Of a DNA stretch of 64,000 nt, positions 44,354 through 53,142 are shown piece after piece. The notes under the pieces are model-generated. The model was not told the DNA's origin, did no database searches, and saw only the letters and a list, made by a program, of their open reading frames with translations. How positions within the stretch are numbered: position 1 is the stretch's first letter; each line of letters starts with the position of its first letter. Source of the stretch: an uncultured Clostridium sp. (lineage in GTDB: Bacteria; Bacillota; Clostridia; Clostridiales; Clostridiaceae); NCBI GenBank assembly GCA_900543325.1, contig UQQU01000006.1, positions 1 through 64,000 on the forward strand, in the 5' to 3' direction. The translations under genes were made by a program, and so were the position numbers.

Positions 44354-44427
44354 AACTCCTCGTAGTCTACTGTTTTACGGTCAGTAGGTAGAAACTTTCG
44401 GACCAATTACCGATTTTATACGAGTTT
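44354..44427 (-). promoter_or_regulatory. Guanine riboswitch aptamer upstream of xpt
   Basis: P1 AACTCGTAT, P2 ATCGGT/ACCGAAA-type arms with the TAATTGG loop, core GTTTCTAC, P3 CTACTG/CAGTAG with loop ACCGTAAAA, and GACTACGAGGAGT closing P1. The C at the position-74 equivalent marks guanine specificity. Confidence 0.95.
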
Positions 44428-44448
44428 TTTATAAATTCACTTATTGGT

Positions 44449-44476
44449 ATTATATCATGAAGATTAAAAGTGTAAA
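44449..44476 (-). promoter_or_regulatory. Promoter of the xpt riboswitch transcript
   Basis: -35 TTTACA (44471-44476), 16-base spacer, -10 TATAAT (44449-44454) on the minus strand. Confidence 0.75.
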
Positions 44477-44524
44477 TATATATTTAGTCTATATTTATAT
44501 TTATTACTATTTTTTTAACAAAAA

Positions 44525-44560
44525 AACTTCGTAATACTAAAAAAAGTATTACGAAGTTAA
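44525..44560 (-). terminator. Terminator after the L,D-transpeptidase gene
   Basis: Fourteen-pair perfect stem AACTTCGTAATACT/AGTATTACGAAGTT with a short A/T loop and U-rich flank. Confidence 0.85.
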
Positions 44561-44562
44561 GA

Positions 44563-46980
44563 CTAATATCTACAAATTATTGTAGTTTTATCCTCAATAT
44601 TATTATAAATTGCCTCTGCTACACTATATGGCAGATTAACGCATCCATGAGATCCATTAGTTTTATATATACTTCCTCCAAAGCTACTTCTCCAACTTGC
44701 ATCATGAAGTCCTATTCCACCATTAAACGGCATCCAAAAACTAACAGGTGAGGCATATCCATCTCCTCTTAGTACAAAGTCTTTAGCCTTCCAATCTAAT
44801 CTGTATACACCTGAAGGTGTTGCATTACCTGCACTAACATTACCAGTAACCACATTTCCTTGAGTAATTAATTCACCGTTTTTATAATAAACAATTGTCT
44901 GATTAGTTAAATCAACTTCAACAAAGGTATTTATTACATAATCATCAGTTGCACTTGGTGTTTTAAATGATAAGTTATTAGTTGTTTCATTTCCCTTGCT
45001 TATAGATTCAACTATTTCTGATACAGTTTTATTTCTATCTACATAATATATTCCTGGTGTAGTACTAACCTTTATAACTTCACCTGACCATCTAGTAAAT
45101 GTTCTAGTACTTCCTATATTATCATAACTATCCCCTAATTCATTTACATATTCTCTGATAGCCTCTTCATTAAGTGTAACATTAAAATCCTCATCAATAT
45201 TAATCCATGTGTTTATTAAACTTGAATCTATGACAACTTCATTTCCTGACACATTATAAGTAATTTTCGCTGATATATATTTATCAACAGTATTTTTAGC
45301 TTGTACTACAACATCTGTTTCACTAGTATACTTCGGTTCCTCATAACAACCTTCTTTATCTAAATCTAAAACATCATTTATATTTTGAATATCAGTTAAT
45401 ACCTTTGAATAAAGTTCATCATAATTTACTTTATTACCTTTATCCTCTTTTACAATCTCATATCCATCACCTGTATAGTTAATATATGCATTTACAGGCT
45501 CTTTTACATTTGATTCGTTAAGACAATTAAGATTCTCTAAAATTTGTTTTAATAATACTTCATCATAAGAAATACCATCAGTTATTGTATTTTTATTACT
45601 ACCAAATATAGATTTAATCCATAAAAAAGGATTTTGTTCTTCTAATAATTGAGTTATTTCATTATTAAAATCATATTTTAAACTAATATCCGCTCCATTT
45701 AACTGCTCAGTATTATCATCTCTTTCATTAATTGTTAAAACATAATCACTAGCTTTTTCTGTCATTAAAGCTTGTGCTGATTTAATACTCTTTCCAGTAA
45801 CATTAACTCCATTTATATATGTTCTAAAAAAGAAATGATTATTAAAATATGCTGTCATTATTAAATATATTACCAATAAACTAGCTACTATAATTCCTGT
45901 TGATATCCAAAACTTTTTATTGTCTTTTTTATCTTTTCTAATCTTTTCATTAACTTCCACCGTTGCCATCTCAGCGGTTTTATCTATATCTTTAGTTTTT
46001 ATTGAATCCTCTATTTTAACTTGTTCTACAAGCATTTTATCAAGCTCGTCTACATATTCTGAGTATTCTTTAATACCAAGTTTATTTGAAAATAATACTA
46101 TGCCCTCTTTAGCCTTATTTATATCTTCCTTTGTAGAATTAGGTAATCCTCTATAATATTCATCTAATAAATTATGCTTATATTCATGAATATTATCATA
46201 TCCTAAAAATTCACCTAATTCCTCTAATTGATTATCCTTATCCCCATACTTATACAATAATGCCTTATATATATTTTCATTATATGGATTTAACTTTATT
46301 ATCTCTTTTATAGTATTTACTTCTTCATCTTTTGAGATTTTATTTTCTAATAATTCTTTAATTAAAGTATTTGATTTATTTATATCTTCAGCATTATTAT
46401 ATGATGATACAGCATCCACATTATTGTAGTTTAAAACATCTATTATTGCAAAATTAATATTAAATATACTTTCTATCATAGAATTAACTAATTTATTTAT
46501 TATTTCTATAGAAATACCATTTTCAGTTTTGACACTATCTAAAATTATGTTTTTCTCTTGCAATTTAAAAGGTTTTTTTATTAATTCCGAATTAATATTT
46601 AACTTAGCATATCTTATATCTTCTATCTTACTATCTATAGATTCCGTGTTATTCTCATTCTTTATTTCCTCTAAAGTATTTTCCCATGTACAATAATCAT
46701 TCAAATAGTATTTTTTATTAAACGTATCATTATTAATTTCTTTTACCCCAAACTCATTAATAATACATATTGCTTTTGAAATATAACTATTTAAGTATTC
46801 ATAACCAAAGCTTTCTCCATCCTTTAACAGTTGTTCAATACTATTGAATTTCCTAGTACATTCTTCAGTAAATGTTGAAACCGAATTAAAAGCTAATTGT
46901 AAGAATTCTGATCTTATCTCATTTAACTTAACAAATTCATCAGGAAAATAAATATCCCCATTTAATACTTTAAAGTTCAT
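44563..46980 (-). CDS. L,D-transpeptidase with a large cytoplasmic N-terminal region
   Basis: An 805-residue protein. Residues about 1-355 are helical, charged and cytoplasmic, with no family that I recognise. One membrane segment (about 360-380, ISTGIIVASLLVIYLIMTAYF) follows. The outer part has VNVTGKSIKSAQALM and repeated PG_binding_4-like modules, then the YkuD catalytic domain with GNVVTG-like VVTGNVSAGNATPSG, GIGLHDASW and NGSHGCVNLP, whose Cys is the nucleophile. The enzyme would make 3-3 crosslinks in peptidoglycan. The ATG at 46980 follows GGGGGAAAG. The fusion to a cytoplasmic region suggests that the cell interior controls or positions the enzyme. Confidence 0.9.
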   Translation of the reverse strand: MNFKVLNGDIYFPDEFVKLNEIRSEFLQLAFNSVSTFTEECTRKFNSIEQLLKDGESFGYEYLNSYISKAICIINEFGVKEINNDTFNKKYYLNDYCTWENTLEEIKNENNTESIDSKIEDIRYAKLNINSELIKKPFKLQEKNIILDSVKTENGISIEIINKLVNSMIESIFNINFAIIDVLNYNNVDAVSSYNNAEDINKSNTLIKELLENKISKDEEVNTIKEIIKLNPYNENIYKALLYKYGDKDNQLEELGEFLGYDNIHEYKHNLLDEYYRGLPNSTKEDINKAKEGIVLFSNKLGIKEYSEYVDELDKMLVEQVKIEDSIKTKDIDKTAEMATVEVNEKIRKDKKDNKKFWISTGIIVASLLVIYLIMTAYFNNHFFFRTYINGVNVTGKSIKSAQALMTEKASDYVLTINERDDNTEQLNGADISLKYDFNNEITQLLEEQNPFLWIKSIFGSNKNTITDGISYDEVLLKQILENLNCLNESNVKEPVNAYINYTGDGYEIVKEDKGNKVNYDELYSKVLTDIQNINDVLDLDKEGCYEEPKYTSETDVVVQAKNTVDKYISAKITYNVSGNEVVIDSSLINTWINIDEDFNVTLNEEAIREYVNELGDSYDNIGSTRTFTRWSGEVIKVSTTPGIYYVDRNKTVSEIVESISKGNETTNNLSFKTPSATDDYVINTFVEVDLTNQTIVYYKNGELITQGNVVTGNVSAGNATPSGVYRLDWKAKDFVLRGDGYASPVSFWMPFNGGIGLHDASWRSSFGGSIYKTNGSHGCVNLPYSVAEAIYNNIEDKTTIICRY

Positions 46981-47138
46981 ACTTTCCCCCCATATCATTA
47001 ACATTAATTAGTTAATGCATTACTCTTTTTTATTTCTGCATCTTTCATTATAATATCAATCTTTTGTTAATTTATTACAATTTTAACACAAAAAATGCTT
47101 CTTTGATATATAAATTTAAAAAATATTATTATTTATTT

Positions 47139-47639
47139 CTATTTTAAGAATAAATAACCAAATACATATCCAGCATATATAAATACAAAATTCCATATAG
47201 TAATTCCTATAGTTGAATATAAAGTAAATTTTATAAATCCAATATTAAATGTCCCCGCAACTAAAGATATTAATGTTCTAGCAACTGGTATAACTCGTGC
47301 TATAACAATTCCATAATTTCCATACTTATCTATATATTTATAAGTTTTATCTATTGGTTTTTTAAACTTTGGAAATTTATTTTGTAATTTATTTAAAATT
47401 GGCTTTCCACAATAATGTCCTAATCCATATAAAATAAAACTTCCTAATAGTCCTGCAATTACTGATATTATAAGAGTATATATAAAACTTAATCCATCTG
47501 ATTTAACTAATATGCCTGCTGCGGGCATTATTATTCCAGCTGGCAAACCTGGTAAGTTTAAATATTCTAAAAAAACTATTGCTGCTAAAAATATATATCC
47601 ATACTTACCTATATATTGAAGCATAGTATTTATATCCAC
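47139..47639 (-). CDS. DedA-family (VTT-domain) membrane protein
   Basis: A 166-residue polytopic membrane protein with the DedA pattern: GLPGLPAGIIMPAAGILV near the N-terminus, a re-entrant segment, and the conserved RVIPVARTLISLVAGTFN (about 115-132). Members move undecaprenyl phosphate or other phospholipids across the membrane and help keep the proton gradient. The start is GTG at 47639. It lies 29 bases after a PAP2 phosphatase gene, so the pair may serve lipid-carrier recycling together. Confidence 0.9.
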   Translation of the reverse strand: MDINTMLQYIGKYGYIFLAAIVFLEYLNLPGLPAGIIMPAAGILVKSDGLSFIYTLIISVIAGLLGSFILYGLGHYCGKPILNKLQNKFPKFKKPIDKTYKYIDKYGNYGIVIARVIPVARTLISLVAGTFNIGFIKFTLYSTIGITIWNFVFIYAGYVFGYLFLK

Positions 47640-47668
47640 TACTCTTATACTCCACTCTATAAATTTAC

Positions 47669-48196
47669 TTATAACTTATTCATAAATAATATAACCGTTA
47701 TTAATCCACATAAAGCCCCTATTATTCCACCACCAATAACATCTGAAGGATAGTGTACCCCTAAATATATTCTTGAAAAAGCAATTAAACATGCCAATAA
47801 TATTATCTCTAAAGAAGCAGCATTATCAGTCTTAATAAAAACAGCAGCAACAGCAAAAGATGAAGCAGTATGCCCTGAAGGAAATGAATATGTAATTGGT
47901 CTTGATATTAAAAGTTCTTTATCATCATCACCATAAAATGGTCTTTTTCTCTTTACAATATTCTTTATTATTCCTTCACCTATAATAGTAGTAATTACTA
48001 GTGCTATAAGTATTGTTTGCCCTAATACTCTATAATCTTTTTTTGTCATTAACAAAACAGATATAACAATCCATATTATTCCTAAATTACCTGCTGAGGT
48101 TATAATAGGCATTATCTTATCAAAAGTCTTATTTCTAAATTTTACATTTATCCACCTTAAAATTGTATTATCTACCTTTTTAAAAATTTCTACCAT
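47669..48196 (-). CDS. PAP2-family membrane phosphatase
   Basis: A 175-residue membrane enzyme with all three PAP2 motifs: KNIVKRKRPF, FPSGHTASSFA and SRIYLGVHYPSDVIGG. Such enzymes dephosphorylate undecaprenyl pyrophosphate, phosphatidylglycerol phosphate or phosphatidate; small Firmicute members near DedA genes are often undecaprenyl-pyrophosphatases (BcrC-like), but the substrate is inferred. Five or six membrane segments. AGAGGG precedes the ATG at short spacing. Confidence 0.9.
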   Translation of the reverse strand: MVEIFKKVDNTILRWINVKFRNKTFDKIMPIITSAGNLGIIWIVISVLLMTKKDYRVLGQTILIALVITTIIGEGIIKNIVKRKRPFYGDDDKELLISRPITYSFPSGHTASSFAVAAVFIKTDNAASLEIILLACLIAFSRIYLGVHYPSDVIGGGIIGALCGLITVILFMNKL

Positions 48197-48274
48197 TGCC
48201 CTCTCACTTTCAATAACATAATTTACTTATATTCTTTCCATGATATATAAGCTATATGCATTTGCTTGACCAAT

Positions 48275-48316
48275 AAAAAAATATCAGTAAGATCTTACTG
48301 ATCCTACTGATATTTT
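48275..48316 (-). terminator. Terminator after pbuX
   Basis: Stem AAATATCAGTA/TACTGATATTT around an inner GATC-containing stem, then TTTTTTTATT on the minus strand. Confidence 0.85.
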
Positions 48317-48318
48317 CA

Positions 48319-49665
48319 CTATTCTGTAACTATATTTTCTAATTTATCTTCTGAAACTTTATCTTCTTTTAACACCAAATTTAATACTAATGCTGCTATA
48401 GTACCCAAAGAAATTCCTGATGAAAATACCATCTTAATTGACTCTGGTAATTTAGCTATAAAGTCAGGTCTAAATGTTACTCCTAATCCTAACCCAATTG
48501 ATATTGCAATTATTAATAAATTACGTTCTGTAAGTTTAACTTTACTTAAGGTTTTTATTCCTGTTGCAGCTACTGTTCCAAACATAACAATTCCAACACC
48601 ACCTAAAACTGGTTGTGGAATTTGAGTTACTAATGCTGCAATTTTAGGTAAGAATCCAAGTGTAACTAATATTATACCTGCCATAACAGCAACATACTTA
48701 CTAGCAACCTTTGTTAAGGATATAACTCCAACATTTTGACTAAAAGATGTATTAGGGAATGATCCAACAATTCCTCCTATAATACTACCTACACCATCGG
48801 CCAAAACTCCAGCTCCAATTTGTTCTTCTTTCATTTCTATATTAGAGCTTTCCCCAACAGCCTTTAAACACCCAACTGTTTCTATTGTTGTTACGAAATA
48901 TGCAGGTAAAAATGCTATTAAAGCCTTAAAATCAAAAGTTACTCCATATTCAAATATTCTAGGGATAGATATCCAACTTGCTTCCTTAACTTCATTAAAA
49001 TCTACCATTCCTAAAGGAATACAAACTATGTATCCAATTACCATTCCAATAAGTATTGATGCACTACTTATTATTCCTTTTTTGCTTCTATTTAGTATAA
49101 GTGTTACTACTAATACAAATGCTGCTACTCCTATATTTTTTAAATCACCATAATCTGCAGCACCACTTCCCCCAGCAGCCCAATCTATAGCTACTGGTAA
49201 TAATGTTAACCCAATTAGACATACAACTGTTCCAGTTACTAATGGTGGGAAAAACTTCATTAATGGTTTTATGAAGAAACTTAATATTATTTCTAAAAAC
49301 GCCCCTAAAATAGTAGCACCAATTATTCCTGGTAAGCCAAGTACAGATCCTACTGAAATTGATGGAGATACAAATGTAAAATCTGTTCCCATTATGCATG
49401 CTACTCTAGATCCAACCTTTCCAACACCCTTAGCTTGTATTATTGTTGCTAATCCTGAAGCTAATATTGTTGCACTTATTAAAGTAGTTGTTGTCTTTGC
49501 ATCAAGTCCAAGAGCACTTGCTATTACTAATGGAACAACAATTATTCCTCCAAATGCTGCAAATATATGCTGAATTCCAAATAAAATTTTCTTTGCTAAA
49601 CTCGGATTATCATTAACTCCATACATTAAGTTAATATCCGTATCATAAACTTCTTTATTCTTCAT
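48319..49665 (-). CDS. pbuX: NCS2-family purine permease, probably xanthine
   Basis: A 448-residue membrane symporter with about 14 segments, of the nucleobase:cation symporter-2 family. The N-terminus NPSLAKKILFGIQHIFAAFGG, the central GSFPNTSFSQNVGVISLT and the QPVLGGVGIVMFGTVAATG motif are typical. Family members carry xanthine, uric acid or uracil. A guanine riboswitch upstream argues for xanthine/guanine uptake (PbuX) rather than uracil. AAGGAGAAGG precedes the ATG. Confidence 0.93.
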   Translation of the reverse strand: MKNKEVYDTDINLMYGVNDNPSLAKKILFGIQHIFAAFGGIIVVPLVIASALGLDAKTTTTLISATILASGLATIIQAKGVGKVGSRVACIMGTDFTFVSPSISVGSVLGLPGIIGATILGAFLEIILSFFIKPLMKFFPPLVTGTVVCLIGLTLLPVAIDWAAGGSGAADYGDLKNIGVAAFVLVVTLILNRSKKGIISSASILIGMVIGYIVCIPLGMVDFNEVKEASWISIPRIFEYGVTFDFKALIAFLPAYFVTTIETVGCLKAVGESSNIEMKEEQIGAGVLADGVGSIIGGIVGSFPNTSFSQNVGVISLTKVASKYVAVMAGIILVTLGFLPKIAALVTQIPQPVLGGVGIVMFGTVAATGIKTLSKVKLTERNLLIIAISIGLGLGVTFRPDFIAKLPESIKMVFSSGISLGTIAALVLNLVLKEDKVSEDKLENIVTE

Positions 49666-49721
49666 TTACCTTCTCCTTTGTATATAATTTACATAATCTT
49701 AAATTTAATTCAATATTATAA

Positions 49722-49762
49722 TAAAAAAATAAAACAGCCTCTCAAAATACCTTGAGGTGCTG
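49722..49762 (-). terminator. Riboswitch-controlled terminator before pbuX
   Basis: Stem CAGC-CTCAA/TTGAG-GCTG with two mismatched bases and a 6-base loop, followed by TTTTATTTTTTT on the minus strand. Confidence 0.8.
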
Positions 49763-49790
49763 CTATAAATGAAAATACTCTTAACTATAC

Positions 49791-49863
49791 AACTCCTCGT
49801 AGTCTACTAATTTAAGGTTAGTAGGTAGAAACTTTCGGACCATATTACCGATTATATACGAGA
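49791..49863 (-). promoter_or_regulatory. Guanine riboswitch aptamer upstream of pbuX
   Basis: P1 TCTCGTATA, P2 around ATCGGTAATATGG, core GTTTCTAC, P3 CTACTA/TAGTAG around CCTTAAAT, then ACTACGAGGAGT. It is closely similar to the xpt aptamer, with C at the position-74 equivalent. Confidence 0.95.
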
Positions 49864-49882
49864 TTATTTACTTTATATCCCT

Positions 49883-49910
49883 ATTATATCACGAACATTA
49901 TCTATGTCAA
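49883..49910 (-). promoter_or_regulatory. Promoter of the pbuX riboswitch transcript, with a PurBox-like spacer
   Basis: TTGACA (49905-49910), 16-base spacer, TATAAT (49883-49888) on the minus strand. The spacer contains CACGAACATT on the plus strand, which shares CACGAA with the repeats at guaB. Confidence 0.82.
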
Positions 49911-49930
49911 TTCATTTTTTCGTTTGTATT

Positions 49931-51115
49931 TTATTTTTCCCACAATTGTGCTGCATAAATTCCTTTATGACCTGAGACAAAAACTGCTATCATACATACA
50001 AGCATTGCAAATATAGCGTTGTTTGCCCCAAAAAGTTCTAAATACATCATAAAACATGCAATAGGTGCATTAGTTGCTCCAGAAAAAACTCCAACAAGTC
50101 CTAATGCTGCTGAAAATGCAAATGGTAAATAAAGTATATGTGATAAAGTTGCTCCTAATGTGGCCCCTATAACAAATAATGGGGTAACCTCTCCACCTTG
50201 ATATCCAGCTCCTAAACATAAAGTTGTTAATATAAGTTTAATAATAAATGCTAAATAAGGTACTTTTCCATCAAAAGCATCACTTAATAATCCTAAACTT
50301 AAATTATTATATAAATTAGTTCCTATAATTAATGTAGCTAATACCATTAAACTACCACCTACAAATATTTTTAAATATTGATTTTTACAATACTTTATTA
50401 ATTTTTCTTTAAACCAATGTGTCATATACACAAATAATCTACTAGCTAACCCAAAACAAATTGCTAATATAATAACTTTTAAAATATTAGTTAAATTAAC
50501 GGACTCTACTGGTGGTATTTTATAATGACTATGTTTAACACCTAAAAGCTTAACAACTGAATTCCCTACAATAGCTGATGTTATTGCCGGAATCATTGAG
50601 TCATAACTTAAACTACCTATTTTTGAGACTTCTAATGCAAATATTGTTCCTGTAAGGGGTGTTCCAAAAACAGATGAAAAACCAGCAGCTACACCACTTA
50701 TTAATAATATTTTCTTTTCCTCTTCAGAACTTTTTAAAGCTTTAGATAATGAATTTCCTATAGTTCCTCCTATTTGTACTCCTGTTCCTTCTCTTCCTAC
50801 AGAGCCACCAAAAAGATGAGTTAATACGGTTCCTAAAAAAACTAATGGAGCCATAATGAATTTAATTTCTTCTTTACTTCCATTTATATTTTCAATAATT
50901 ATATTATTACCTTTTTGAGAATTACCACCATATTTACTATAAAGGAACGTCATTAGAATACCTGATAAAGGAAGTATAAATATCAAAAATCCATATTTCA
51001 AATTAAAAGCTACAGCTTTTTCTAACAATATTAAAAATATCCCTATAAACAGCCCTGAAATGCCACCTATTATTATAGAAATTAATGCTAATTTTAATAT
51101 GGTTTTACTTTTCAT
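49931..51115 (-). CDS. CLC-family anion transporter, fluoride (CLC-F) type
   Basis: A 394-residue CLC antiporter with the gating glutamate in GGSVGREGTGVQIGG; GREGT replaces the GREGP of chloride members. Where chloride CLCs have GSGIP it has GNNIII, the pattern I associate with the asparagine subtype of fluoride/proton antiporters. A fluoride riboswitch controls the divergent neighbour, supporting a role in expelling F-. The ATG at 51115 has GGAG 8 bases upstream and is preferred to the GTG at 51124. I see no fluoride aptamer in its own short leader. Confidence 0.85.
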   Translation of the reverse strand: MKSKTILKLALISIIIGGISGLFIGIFLILLEKAVAFNLKYGFLIFILPLSGILMTFLYSKYGGNSQKGNNIIIENINGSKEEIKFIMAPLVFLGTVLTHLFGGSVGREGTGVQIGGTIGNSLSKALKSSEEEKKILLISGVAAGFSSVFGTPLTGTIFALEVSKIGSLSYDSMIPAITSAIVGNSVVKLLGVKHSHYKIPPVESVNLTNILKVIILAICFGLASRLFVYMTHWFKEKLIKYCKNQYLKIFVGGSLMVLATLIIGTNLYNNLSLGLLSDAFDGKVPYLAFIIKLILTTLCLGAGYQGGEVTPLFVIGATLGATLSHILYLPFAFSAALGLVGVFSGATNAPIACFMMYLELFGANNAIFAMLVCMIAVFVSGHKGIYAAQLWEK

Positions 51116-51194
51116 TGGCATCACTCCTTTTACCTATTACTTATTAATTTTCCCTAAATGCAAAAATAATACCTATAAACAGATAATAGCTTTG

Positions 51195-51223
51195 TTGAAA
51201 TATATAGTTACTTATGATAAAAT
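51195..51223 (+). promoter_or_regulatory. Promoter of the fluoride riboswitch transcript
   Basis: -35 TTGAAA (51195-51200), 17-base spacer, -10 TAAAAT (51218-51223) on the plus strand. Confidence 0.7.
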
Positions 51224-51230
51224 CAAAAAA

Positions 51231-51292
51231 CAGGGAATGAAGTACTCCCTTGATACTTATCAAAACCGCTTAATAAGCTAATGACTTCTACA
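51231..51292 (+). promoter_or_regulatory. Fluoride (crcB) riboswitch aptamer
   Basis: The sequence follows the crcB pattern: P1 GGGA/TCCC around ATGAAGTAC, then AAAACCGCTT/AAGC, then TAATGACTTCTAC. The pseudoknot is preserved with changed bases: loop GAAGT pairs with ACTTC, where the usual pair is GGAGT/ACTCC. A 14-base hairpin TTGATA/TATCAA is inserted between P1 and the GCT helix, which is unusual. A terminator overlaps the 3' part. Confidence 0.85.
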
Positions 51293-51327
51293 ACTTTTTT
51301 TGTTGTAGAAATCATTAGCTTTTTTTA
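51275..51327 (+). terminator. Riboswitch-controlled terminator before the CPA antiporter
   Basis: Long stem AAGCTAATGA-TTCTACAAC/GTTGTAGAA-TCATTAGCTT followed by seven T. Its 5' arm contains the aptamer's pseudoknot strand, so fluoride binding should prevent termination. Confidence 0.9.
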
Positions 51328-51355
51328 CTTTCACTTTATTTTAGGAGGATTATTT

Positions 51356-52588
51356 ATGTTAATTAAATTTTTAGTAATTATAATTAGCTTAATATTAATA
51401 GGTATATTAGCTAATTACAGTGGAAAATTAGTAGAACTTATAAAATTACCTTCTCTTATAGGTATGATTTTACTTGGAATGTTTGTAGGACCATCATTTT
51501 TGAATCTTGTCCCACAATCAACTTTGAATATCTCTCCCTATATCAAGGATATTGCCTTAGTAACAGTATTATTTATAGGTGGATTAGGAATAAGTATAAA
51601 TCAAATGAAGCAAATAGGGAGACCTGCTGTTTTATTAAGTATAGTACCTGCAACCTTAGAGGGATTAACAATTGCTTTTTTATCAATGATATTTCTTAAT
51701 TTTACTTTTGTACAAGGTGCAATTCTAGGATTTATAATAGCTGCTGTAAGTCCAGCTGTTTTAGTACCATCAATGGTTGATTTAATTAAAAGAAAAATTG
51801 GACAAGATAAAGCAATTCCTCAAATGCTTTTAGTTGGTGCTTCTGCAGATGATACTGTTGCAATTACTTTGTTTACAACTTTTTTAGGAATTTATATGTC
51901 TAGTAATAATGGACAATCTATTTCTATTGCTAGTGAGCTTTTTTCAATTCCTACTACTATTATTAGTAGTATATTTATAGGATGGGTACTTGCCCTTTTA
52001 ACTAAAAAATTATTAAAAGCTATTAAAATTAATGCTTTAAGAGTTATTCTTGCATTTATAATTTGTTTATTAATTAGATTAGTAGAAAATACTTTTCACT
52101 TAAAAGTATTTAATTCTTTATTAACTATAATGATTTATGGATTTTTCTTAAGAGCCTTTTTAGAGGATTTAGCTCTTAGAATTCAAGATGGAATAAATGT
52201 TGTTTGGAAGTATGGAAAGATTTATTTATTTGCCTTTGTTGGAATGGCAATCAATCCTTCTCTTGTTGGAGAATATTTATGGATAGGAATAGCAATGCTT
52301 ATTATATCTTTAACTATTAGATCAATAGGTGTTGTTATTTCATTAATTGGAACTGATTTATCATTTAAAGAAAGAGTCTTTTGTATCATAGCTTACTTAC
52401 CTAAAGCAACTGTTCAATCTGCTAAAGCTGGTATTCCTCTTCAAATGGGTGTTGCTGGTGGTGAAGTAATGCAGGCTATTTCTATTTTAAGCGTATTGAT
52501 TACTGCCCCTATTGGAGCCATTGGTATTAAACTTTCATCACCTAAATTATTAAAGCAAGAAAATACTTGCGAAGAATTTGTTATATAG
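51356..52588 (+). CDS. CPA-family cation:proton antiporter under fluoride control
   Basis: A 410-residue membrane protein with about 12 segments, of the monovalent cation:proton antiporter superfamily. The typical KLPSLIGMILLGMFVGP stretch near the N-terminus and the catalytic-region aspartates in VGASADDTVAITLFTTFLG (about 155-175) are present. Fluoride riboswitches are known to precede such antiporters; the role may be restoring pH or exporting an anion during fluoride stress. The ATG at 51356 follows AGGAGG by 7 bases; the longer frame from 51281 overlaps the terminator. Confidence 0.9.
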   Translation: MLIKFLVIIISLILIGILANYSGKLVELIKLPSLIGMILLGMFVGPSFLNLVPQSTLNISPYIKDIALVTVLFIGGLGISINQMKQIGRPAVLLSIVPATLEGLTIAFLSMIFLNFTFVQGAILGFIIAAVSPAVLVPSMVDLIKRKIGQDKAIPQMLLVGASADDTVAITLFTTFLGIYMSSNNGQSISIASELFSIPTTIISSIFIGWVLALLTKKLLKAIKINALRVILAFIICLLIRLVENTFHLKVFNSLLTIMIYGFFLRAFLEDLALRIQDGINVVWKYGKIYLFAFVGMAINPSLVGEYLWIGIAMLIISLTIRSIGVVISLIGTDLSFKERVFCIIAYLPKATVQSAKAGIPLQMGVAGGEVMQAISILSVLITAPIGAIGIKLSSPKLLKQENTCEEFVI

Positions 52589-53089
52589 CTACCAAAATGT
52601 AAATTTTCCCTTAATTTTATATTCTATATTGGGTTAACTACAATTTTTCTAGGTATAAAATTCTTAGTAAAGCCTATTGAAAAAGGTCATGATGCAGATT
52701 CTGGTGCAAAACAAATAAGTAAGAAAAAAATTTCACTGGCAATGTTTTTCGGATGTGGCATAGGCTGGATTTGTGGTTTTACTGGAAGTGGCGGAGGTAT
52801 TTTGATGCTTACAGTATTTACACTACTTCTTGGGTACAATTTAAAAGTAGCTGTAGGTACAAGTACTATGATTATGACTCTAGTTGCTTTAACTGGTACT
52901 ATAAGTCATTTTTCTATGGGCGCAGCAATAAGACCTATCCCAATGTTAATAGTCATAATCTTTTGCGTTCTTGGTGCTTATGTTAGTGCAAAATTTGCAA
53001 ATAAGTGTGAGATTAAAAAATTAAATAAAGTTGTAGGTACCTGTTTAGGAACTCTTGGGGTAATAACTATTTTAATAAAATTAATATAA
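52589..53089 (+). pseudogene. Remnant of a TauE/SafE-family permease (C-terminal half)
   Basis: An open frame follows directly in frame after the antiporter stop. It lacks a usable start until ATG 52742, which has no ribosome site. The translation (IGLTTIFLGIKFLVKPIEK, then IGWICGFTGSGGGILML and VAVGTSTMIMTLVALTGTIS) is the fourth segment, loop and C-terminal half of a TauE/SafE (DUF81) transporter. The N-terminal half, about 120 residues, is missing. A deletion at the antiporter 3' end probably removed it. A 115-residue half-protein from 52742 is possible but unlikely to work. Confidence 0.75.
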
Positions 53090-53142
53090 TCTGTATTCTA
53101 ATTTAATGTTTATAATTAATAATTTTAATATGATTATAATTT

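Noticed and set aside
44218..44406. A 62-codon minus-strand frame upstream of xpt
   Set aside because: It lies across the guanine aptamer and terminator of xpt; the RNA structure explains the sequence.
51125..51230. A fluoride aptamer for the CLC-F-type gene on the minus strand
   Set aside because: The minus-strand leader of that gene is short and contains no crcB motif; the only aptamer is on the plus strand.
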